Origin: Fasciola hepatica
Taxonomy: Eukaryota > Platyhelminthes > Trematoda > Plagiorchiida > Fasciolidae
Assembly (NCBI GenBank): GCA_948099385.1
Contig: CANUEZ040000129.1
Span: 4,774,001-4,838,000 of the forward strand
Direction of reading: 5' to 3'
Length of the DNA: 64,000 bases
Numbering within the stretch: position 1 is the stretch's first letter; each line of letters starts with the position of its first letter. The notes below the pieces were generated by a model. It saw only the letters and a list, made by a program, of their open reading frames with translations, searched no databases and was not told the DNA's origin. Positions 57,106 through 64,000 of this stretch are shown one piece after another. The translations under genes were made by a program, and so were the position numbers.

Positions 57106-57553
57106 TCACAGTTCGGCAGGATCGCGTTCGGTATCATATCGGCTTGCGTTCCTTTGCAACTCCAATAGCTGGATAATCAAATGACGCATCTCCTTGGCCA
57201 GCATTTCTAACTCTTCCAAGTCTTCTCCCGGGGCGACAGGAGAATCATAACTGGGTTTTTGCTGCTCCTGCGGAAAAAGTGAACTGGAGGACGGATTTGA
57301 TAGCATGTTTGCGTATTCCTCCTCCATACGCATTAGATCGAGCACGACATTCTGCTTGTCGGTTGTGTTCTGGGCAAACAGCGTGCGTTCACACATCGGG
57401 TGCAAATAGAGCAAGGCCTGGAGTAGCTTTTCTCGACGGTCATGATTCACCTGGGGTGCAGCCGGATTAGTTGAGAAATGCATATCAGTAAGCAACGAGC
57501 GCCGTAAACGTTGACACCAGCCCGCACTAACCAGATCGGATTCGAAAGGAAAG
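57106..57553 (-). CDS. SIL1-like nucleotide exchange factor, last exon (partial)
   Basis: The open frame extends to 57705, but coding similarity starts at about 57553, right after a good acceptor (pyrimidine-rich, ending GCACTCAG at 57554-57555). The exon reads FESDLVSAGWCQRLRRSLL, then DRREKLLQALLYLHPMC, VVLDLMRMEEEYANML and EDLEELEMLAKEMRHLIIQLLEL. This matches the C-terminal pattern of SIL1 (GWC, D.REK.LQ.L..L...C, L..EY, then a short helical end). SIL1 is a luminal ER armadillo protein that releases ADP from BiP. The earlier exons would lie at higher coordinates. There is no obvious KDEL-type terminus (it ends DPAEL). HspBP1, a cytosolic relative, is the alternative. Confidence 0.55.
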
Positions 57554-57719
57554 CTGAGTGCACAGAGTTTCAACAACAACAATGGTGGGGAAAAATGTTG
57601 GATGAAATCAGGAACAAGTGTGCAAATGTGTTGGATACGAGAGGATAATTGTAGCACGATTATTACGCAAAATATAACGGTATTCACAGCCAAACAGCAA
57701 AGCAAACTTTAGTGCCTGC

Positions 57720-59360
57720 TACTGTTCACCGAGAACGTATCGGGGATCTTGCTTTTATGAGGAATTCGGTCAAGCCACTGGTTGGAACATGCACAGAACA
57801 TAAGAAACGATCGTCTATCACATCACACCTTGTTCGTAGGTCGTCATATACGCAGAAGACCCGTTTAGCACATATAAAACATCCACCTGTGATCTCGACA
57901 CGAAACCAATTCGCCCACCAAGGGTCGAATGTACGTAGCGTGGTTAAATCGGTTCAGAAACATAGCTGTTATGGGTAAAATAGATAAACAAAACATCGGT
58001 GTTTGAGCATCGATGTCTTCAATGTACTGCCTGATTCTGGTGAGAACTAAACAGCCCAGTCAGCTCAGATGAGTTCGACAAAGAAAGTTCTTGTGATTTT
58101 TTACTAGTACTTTAAACTTTACAAACGGTTACCGCTATATACTTTCAATCGCCAGTAGTTTTGCACAGGTAAAATTCAGATCTAAATTCTAACTCACAAT
58201 CACTGAACCACAGTCAGACAACACTCGGTTGAACATCTGCTGTAGGTACCATCCTGTTTTCATTTCGATGAGTCTGTTTTCCAAGTTTTCCTTCCTCTGA
58301 TTTCTGACCCGTCGTGGGCACGTGACCAACCAGTTGCAAAACCACATTCGGTAATTCCGGCTTCCTATGAGCACTTTCCAAGAACTCAATCTAGAATCTG
58401 AGTTCATCATCTGAACAAGATCAATAAACAAGGTCTAGGGGATCCATCCTTTGTTGTAATGTCGCCCAGACGCGAAGCTATTAAAACCCGCAAGTTACAA
58501 TCTCGACAAAAACTTTTACAATGATTCTGTTCCAAACAATTTAAAACAAATTTCAACAAAATAGAGGCGAAATATTTTTTTGAACGTGTTATTTAGGGTA
58601 AATATTTCGTGCAACCTGTTTTACCGGGAAAGTGCAAATACCTGGAATAAAGCGTCCATAAACGTTGACCAACCGTATCGTTTGAATCACTAGATCGTTC
58701 CCTGGCAGAAGACTGAAGGAGGAAAAAATCAAAAAAAACAGGGATCAGCAAATATTCTAGTATGGACAAGCAGAAAATTATTCGATACGAAATAATCATT
58801 TACATGAGTCGATAGGTACTACATATACATCACTAATACCAACGGCAAAAAACTGCATGTGTAATTGGCTGGTGCGAATCATGACTAAATCAATGTGTTG
58901 AAAATTCTACTGGTCAAGCTAGTGATTTCAGTTGTTATCGAAAGGATTGGGAATGATGCAATAGGAAAATTGGGGACCGCGTTATCATATGCATATCGGT
59001 TCCCTTTGGCGATGTAAAGCTGAAATCACTTCTCACTTTCCTGATGGCATTGATGGTTAGACTGTACGATGCCACGCAACTAACTTACGCGGTGCTACTC
59101 TCAGCTCCAACGCCAGCATTTTATCCGTTTATACCCTTTGTTTGTACATCTCAGATCGGTTTTGTTCAGACAACCATAAATAACGCACTGGGTGAGGTGC
59201 GTTTGGCTGATATTTCCTAGCGGCAATCCCAATAGCAAATAATGAAAAAGAACAAGAGTATGAAAGAGATAAAAGGAGAACTACAAATATTGGTATCAAT
59301 CCGATAAAGAAAGTTTGTAGATACAACAGCTTCACTGATCGCGACACCTAGTCAAATGCT
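57720..59360. other. Presumed intron sequence of the SIL1-like gene
   Basis: Apart from the candidate exon at 58642-58712, I see no exon I can support. A frame at 58189-58431 ends at a perfect GTGAGT donor, but its phase does not fit the last exon. Confidence 0.35.
58642..58712 (-). CDS. Candidate penultimate exon of the SIL1-like gene
   Basis: A 71-bp exon candidate preceded on the minus strand by a strong pyrimidine tract and CAG acceptor, and followed by AG/GTATTT as donor. It encodes SSARERSSDSNDTVGQRLWTLYS and ends in phase 2, which is the phase the last exon requires. VGQRLWTLY could correspond to the VRVVTLLYDL helix of animal SIL1. The GTATTT donor is weak and the resulting protein would be shorter than usual between this helix and GWC. 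Confidence 0.3.
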
Positions 59361-60509
59361 CCAATGTGTCTAATTATAGAGTGGGAGGGTCTCTTGGACC
59401 CCACCCAGGACGTTTAACATGTTCTCCATGATCAATTCCACTGGTGAGCGTTTCAAACCTTTCATCCCCGTCATGAGCGGGCCGCTCTTACTAGTTTTCC
59501 AACCTCTATCCGCCTCAGCAAACAGTCAGCAACGAGGAATCCTGTCAGGGGACATGCGCAACGTACGTCCAAACCACCTTAGCCTGGTGAGCTAAAGTGC
59601 CTCATCTTATGATTTGATTCCCGAAACTAAGACTCACCACCGAACCTCAGCACTGTGTATGCGGTGTTTCCACCACACTCGGGCAATCCTACGGAGACAT
59701 CGGTGCTCAAACACCCACAGTCTTCGCCTATCTTCTACTCTCAACGGTCATGTTTCTGAACCGTATAAAAGAACACACCTAACCGCCGCATTGTACACTC
59801 TCTCTCAATAGATAATCGGATGTCACGCCAGCGCCACAGATGACGGAGGCTGGCAAAATCCAAACGCGTCCCCTGTGTACGTGATGACTCGCCATCCAAT
59901 ATCTGTCCACCTGGTGAGATGTGCCTAACCAGGTAACAAATTTACCCACTTTAGATAAAGCTTCCCCGCCAACACAGTTTGGTGCTGAGCCAACCCAGTC
60001 CTGCAGCAGCATTTTACACTTTGAAGGTACAAAACGCATCCCAAAAATCCTTACACTGTTGTGTAGGCTATCTAAGAGAACTTACAACTTACCTCGATCT
60101 TCGCTCAGATGAACGATATCGTCCGCGTATTATAAGTCAGACAGTTTACTGGCTGAGCAAAAATCGATGCCCTTATTCTCACACGAGGATAGGGCTATCT
60201 AAAGAATCAGTCGAATTGCAAAATTGCGGACAAAGGGTGGAAGAAGGTAACCCTGACAAACATTTTTCGTGGTAAACTCGGAAGAGAGGTTACCGCAGAC
60301 ACGAAGTCGGCTTCGGCTGCTCGCGTACAAGCATTGGAAAAGAGAAATAAACTTCTCTGGCGCACCCTTCAATAAGAGGCAGCGCCGGAGAACTGTGCGG
60401 TCGACTGAGTCAAACGCCATTCTCAGGTAAAAAAGACAGACTGTGGGCCTACGGAAAGTGTGCATGTGCCTTAAGATCTGTCGAAGCATGAAGATATAGC
60501 CAATACCAC

Positions 60510-60738
60510 GGAGGTCCGAGGTTCGAATGCCCACTTTCACCGGTTATTTTGGTGGTAGACGGTAATCCACTGTCGTCCGGATCGTTATCACACCTGACCT
60601 ACTGGGACCTAATGTGGTTCTTCGCCACTCCAAGTCTCGAGGTCCAGTTACCGATTATCTCCATTAACGCAGCGGGCCCTAGTGGCTATGGGGTACATAA
60701 CCCTTCGCTGCACTCCTGCGCAAGCATGTACTGAAAAA
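60510..60738 (+). repeat. SINE-like insert with A tail, copy 2
   Basis: It begins with GGAGGTCCGAGGTTCGAATGCCC, which includes a B-box-like GGTTCGAATGCC, and ends in CTGAAAAAAA. AATACCAC (60502-60509) and AATACAAC (60739-60746) flank it as an imperfect 8-bp target duplication. It lies exactly between the RT codons for the CIDQIF-equivalent region of the decayed RTE copy. Confidence 0.7.
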
Positions 60739-61461
60739 AATACAACTCCGATGGAGTCTAAAACCGGCTTGATTCTCACACGTACACATTCCGCGAGCAC
60801 TGGGTAATCGGTGGAGAATAATACCGGTAAACAGTTTGGATGCGATACTCACCAAGCTAATTTCGCTGAGGTTTTCACAAAGAGGACTTGTTACCTTCCT
60901 CGTAAATCGGCACAATCACTGATTCACACCATTCCCTGGGAATCTGCTCACTATCCCAAATAATACGGAGAAGTGTTAACTACGAAACCAAAGCTTCGCT
61001 TTCATCCTTGAAAAAAGATGGAGACAACCCATTCAGTCCAGCGACTTTGTACCTTTTCAAGTAACCTATATCCCGGATAATCCCATCTCTGATCGAGGAA
61101 CGATACCCACCTGTATCGTTTCTATGGCAGTTATATTTGGGAGGGCCACTGTTGAAGCAAGCTAATTGAATATTTCCTCAAAGTGCTCCACCCAACGATC
61201 CAGATGACGTCCCTGACAGTGAATCAGTGAGCCATCAAACTCCTTAATTAACTCACTTACACCAGATTTCCGTGGACCGGTATCTCTAATCAGAAGGAAA
61301 AGGCTGCGAGTATTGCTGCCACATGCCTCGGTATGGTCGGCGGTGGGTGTCTCAGGCTCCGAGATGGTTACTCGTCCCGAATGCCTCTCGAAATCGTCCC
61401 TAATGACCGTGCTTGCCAAACAGCCCCTGCTGAGGAGGTCCTACTGACTGCCTTCTCATGG

Positions 61462-62047
61462 CGATGTCCCCACTAAAGTGAGAGGACGGAAGCGAATGCC
61501 CAGCACTCTCCGCCGGGCTGACTGACTGATGGTCGGTCTAAGAATGATGGCTAAACCCTGATTCCAAACCAAAGCCTCGTGGCGTACGAGGCGTCCAACA
61601 CTATGCTCACCGGCATCTGTTGCAGAGGGGTGCACTGGGTACCCGGAATGTCTAGCATCATCGGAAGGGCGTATGAAATGAGCAATCAGTTACCGGGCTC
61701 TAGAGGACTACGAGACCCTCATATCGTCCTGCTGCCTTGAAGGTTAGACGTTCTGATGAAAGACTCGGGGTGGGACCCCTTAGGTTAACCCCCTACTTCG
61801 GTCTGGGCAAGCGGGTAGTATTCAGTCCACATGCCTGCTTGGAATGGAAATGACAACGTGGGGGCAAAGCCATGACACGGCACCATGTCCATCAAAGTGT
61901 TAACTCGAAGTCGTGCTCCGTGGTGGTTATGTTGTGGCAAACTGTGTTCTAACTTCGGACAAAGTTGCCCTGTGAATCCACGTATATTATTCTGTTTCAT
62001 GCTTTTGCATGGCATTATGCTTCTGTACTTTGTATCGGGTTATTGGT

Positions 62048-62109
<62 letters not shown>
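61462..62109 (+). repeat. Dispersed repeat ending in (TA)n, copy 2
   Basis: Second copy of the family at 43570-44083, longer in its distal part and finishing in a (TA)n run at 62053-62109. It is inserted in the linker of the decayed RTE element, since matching coding remnants resume on both sides. Confidence 0.7.
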
Positions 62110-62110
<1 letters not shown>

Positions 62111-64000
62111 CTAACAGATGCAACGTCTCTCTATTTCCTCACACTTCGCAATCCACCGCTGCTCATGGTCATTTCTCAGGCTCCATGTCAGTTGGCGTCT
62201 CAGGGATTTGCGCACTGCATTGAACGTGGCATCCGGAGGGACGGAGCTGTGAGCATCTAACAGAGCAAATGATGCCGAGGATATCCATCGTTTGTACGAC
62301 TCATTTGAACCGGAGCCCTGTGTGACATCAAAAGCGGTATACTAGGCTTCCTTGACCTGTTTCCAGTGTTCACTTGGGTTCTGTACATCCGGCTGCATCG
62401 ATAACCGTGCAGACAGCTCCGCCTGAAAAGCAGATCGTCGGCTATCGTCTAGAAGCAACTGCACAGGACGGGTGCTATTTACTTCGGTGCGACCACGGAC
62501 GAGAAGCTAACGGAAGCGAGCATGAATCAAAGCGTGATCTGAGTCCACAGGCGTAGATCAGAATAAACGAAAATCTTCAACTGATCCACGCCAGCGATGA
62601 CCAATCACAATATGGTTAATCTGAGTTCAACGCTGTGAAGACGCATGAGGACGCCATGTGAGTCTACGCCGCTTCTGATGGCAGAAGTTTGTACTTGCCA
62701 CGAACAATCTATGGTCAGACATAGATTGATAAGACGATCGCCTTTATCAGTTCGATCGGCTGGGATAGCAAATGGGTCTCCAATATGCCTTTCGGAATCT
62801 CTTAAACGGCCAACTTGGGCGTTGAAATCCCCCGGAAATGACCACCACGTCTGTTGAACGTACGCTTCGAAGCAGCTGATACAAATCCTGAAAGAATTCG
62901 TCCTTGGTTTCAAATAAACCGCAATCAGTGGACGCATACACAGACACGACGAACAAGCATCGACGCTTTGGTTTATTGCTGTTGACAAATACAGAACCGT
63001 CCAACCGAACTGCACAAAAACAAGTGCTGATTGGGATCCAGTCTAGCATCACACGCTCAGCTCTCATGCTCAAAGCAATCCCAACGCCGAACTAACCACG
63101 AGCACTAGACACCGGATCACCCGCCAAGCGAGGAGTACAGTGAGATAATGAGGGTGTATCTGGGATACGAAGAGTGATCACAGAAGTGGGGTCATGAATG
63201 CGCACTTTGGAGAAACAGCGTACACCTATTTTGAAGGTGTTGAGAGTTTTAGCGAGAGCAGCGTGCTGCCCTGCCTCACATAGTGTGAACGTTGAAGGCA
63301 GCCAAGGGAAGTGGAGATTTAGGCTTAAGAAGTGCGATCGATTTATGCCCGACTCCTGAACTGCTGCTTTCATTAGAGCCGCAGTTATCCGCGTCATTTT
63401 GCATCGATCTTCAATTGAAGGAATGAAAATTGATAAGGCCCATTACTGGAAGGATGCTGGAGGTTTCTGCGTCAATCATTGATCGCGGCTGCCCACACCA
63501 CAGAAGAGTTGTTTTCTTTGGGAACCCTAACCAGAGCCTTTGACTCAAAAATCTGACCCACAAGGCAGTGGGGCGGTAACCCAACACGGGGACGCGACCG
63601 AAGAACCCTTGAAGAAACTTCTTTTGGTCTGTCACGTGAGACCCAAATGTTGCACAAATTCTGTCTTGCCTTCACTGGTGCTTTGTTATTGATCCGCCTT
63701 TCGGATTCAGTTCTCAGCCCCATGCATCCGATGGAGCAAGCGGAATGTGGATGGGGCAGAATCTTTTGGGTTGGGGGCAGTTGTCCAATCATTGCGATCA
63801 CTTTTCCCACTGTCGACAGAAACCCCAGATACTCCACTCCTACGTCCATCTAGTAGGGGTTTTTTGACCGGTAAACTTTCTCTCCGTGTTTATTCGCTGG
63901 AGTGTCCCTCTCCAGGGGCATAGTGAATAGAACCAGATGTTGCCCATCAAATGGTTCTGAGACTGCACTTCGTCTGGCCTCTACCCTTTGACTTTTTAGG

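Larger units (their letters stand above)
59370..64000 (-). mobile_element. Highly decayed RTE element, 5' end beyond the window
   Basis: Collinear minus-strand remnants. The 5' UTR-like end at about 63960-64000 shares GACTxxACTTxGTCTGxCCTCTACCC with the element at 34302-42600. Endonuclease remnants (63397-62605) include AGQHAALAKTLNTFKIGVRC and MLDWIPISTCFCAVRL. The linker (62560-62110) includes QNPSEHWKQVKEA. RT remnants are LFLLIRDTGPRKSGVSELI (61300), SEISLVSIASKLFTGIILHRL (60840), FRRPTVCLFYLRMAFDSVDR (60440) and MRFVPSKCKMLLQDW (60039). The C-terminal GWGPRDPPTL is near 59385. It is a different, older subfamily than the intact copy. Two other repeats have inserted into it, at 60510-60738 and about 61450-62109. 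Confidence 0.75.

Noticed and set aside
58189..58431. SIL1-like exon ending at a perfect GTGAGT donor
   Set aside because: The donor leaves phase 0 while the last exon needs phase 2, and the peptide has no recognisable SIL1 pattern.
1..64000. A CRISPR array, bacterial operon or prophage
   Set aside because: No regularly spaced repeats, ribosome-binding-site-led gene strings or phage genes; the content is that of an animal genome.

Overview
The window looks like a repeat-dominated piece of a flatworm chromosome, most likely a digenean trematode with a large genome. The evidence is the mixture of RTE-clade and CR1-clade non-LTR retrotransposons, Penelope-like elements (PLEs), Ty3/gypsy remnants, Tc1/mariner-type DNA transposons and tRNA-derived SINEs with hammerhead-like cores, with only two host-gene signals. 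I cannot name the species from sequence alone.

Layout. 1-470: two head-to-head SINE-like copies with a tRNA-type B box and a decayed hammerhead core. 471-7185: mostly unrecognised sequence with a (TA)n tract, a CR1 3' tail and a MITE-like copy. 7186-10518: a probable IS630/Tc1-type DNA transposon bounded by 318-bp, about 99% identical inverted repeats. It holds transposase remnants and a nested Penelope fragment that is itself flanked by inverted arms. 12.5-20.3 kb: two decayed Ty3/gypsy elements, the second with gag, protease, RT, RNase H and integrase remnants, LTR-like ends and a tRNA-like SINE inserted between protease and RT. 20.3-25.8 kb: little recognisable. 25.9-26.9 kb: a jockey-like RT fragment. 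27.2-28.3 kb: inverted Penelope fragments. 28.9-29.5 kb: inverted MITE copies. 30.1-31.1 kb: an RT fragment, (TA)n and a hammerhead-like motif.

34.3-42.6 kb is one degenerate, near full-length RTE element on the minus strand, split by two plus-strand insertions: a second, internally deleted RTE-type element (itself carrying a SINE-like insert) and a 5'-truncated CR1. 43.6-44.3 kb holds a repeat ending in (TA)n and a well-formed hammerhead ribozyme on the minus strand. 45.1-46.1 kb is a Tc3-like transposase pseudogene. 47.3-50.7 kb is a recent RTE insertion of the same family as the nested one, with an uninterrupted endonuclease-RT frame and a 9-bp target-site duplication.

Host genes lie on the minus strand. 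51.6-55.2 kb is an uninterrupted 1216-codon kinesin-14 (C-terminal motor) gene. At 57.1-57.55 kb is the probable last exon of a SIL1-like nucleotide exchange factor of the ER Hsp70 BiP, with a candidate upstream exon at 58.64 kb. 59.4-64.0 kb is a third, highly decayed RTE copy on the minus strand, running off the window and carrying two further insertions. Apart from the two host genes, the window is best read as a record of successive transposon insertions.
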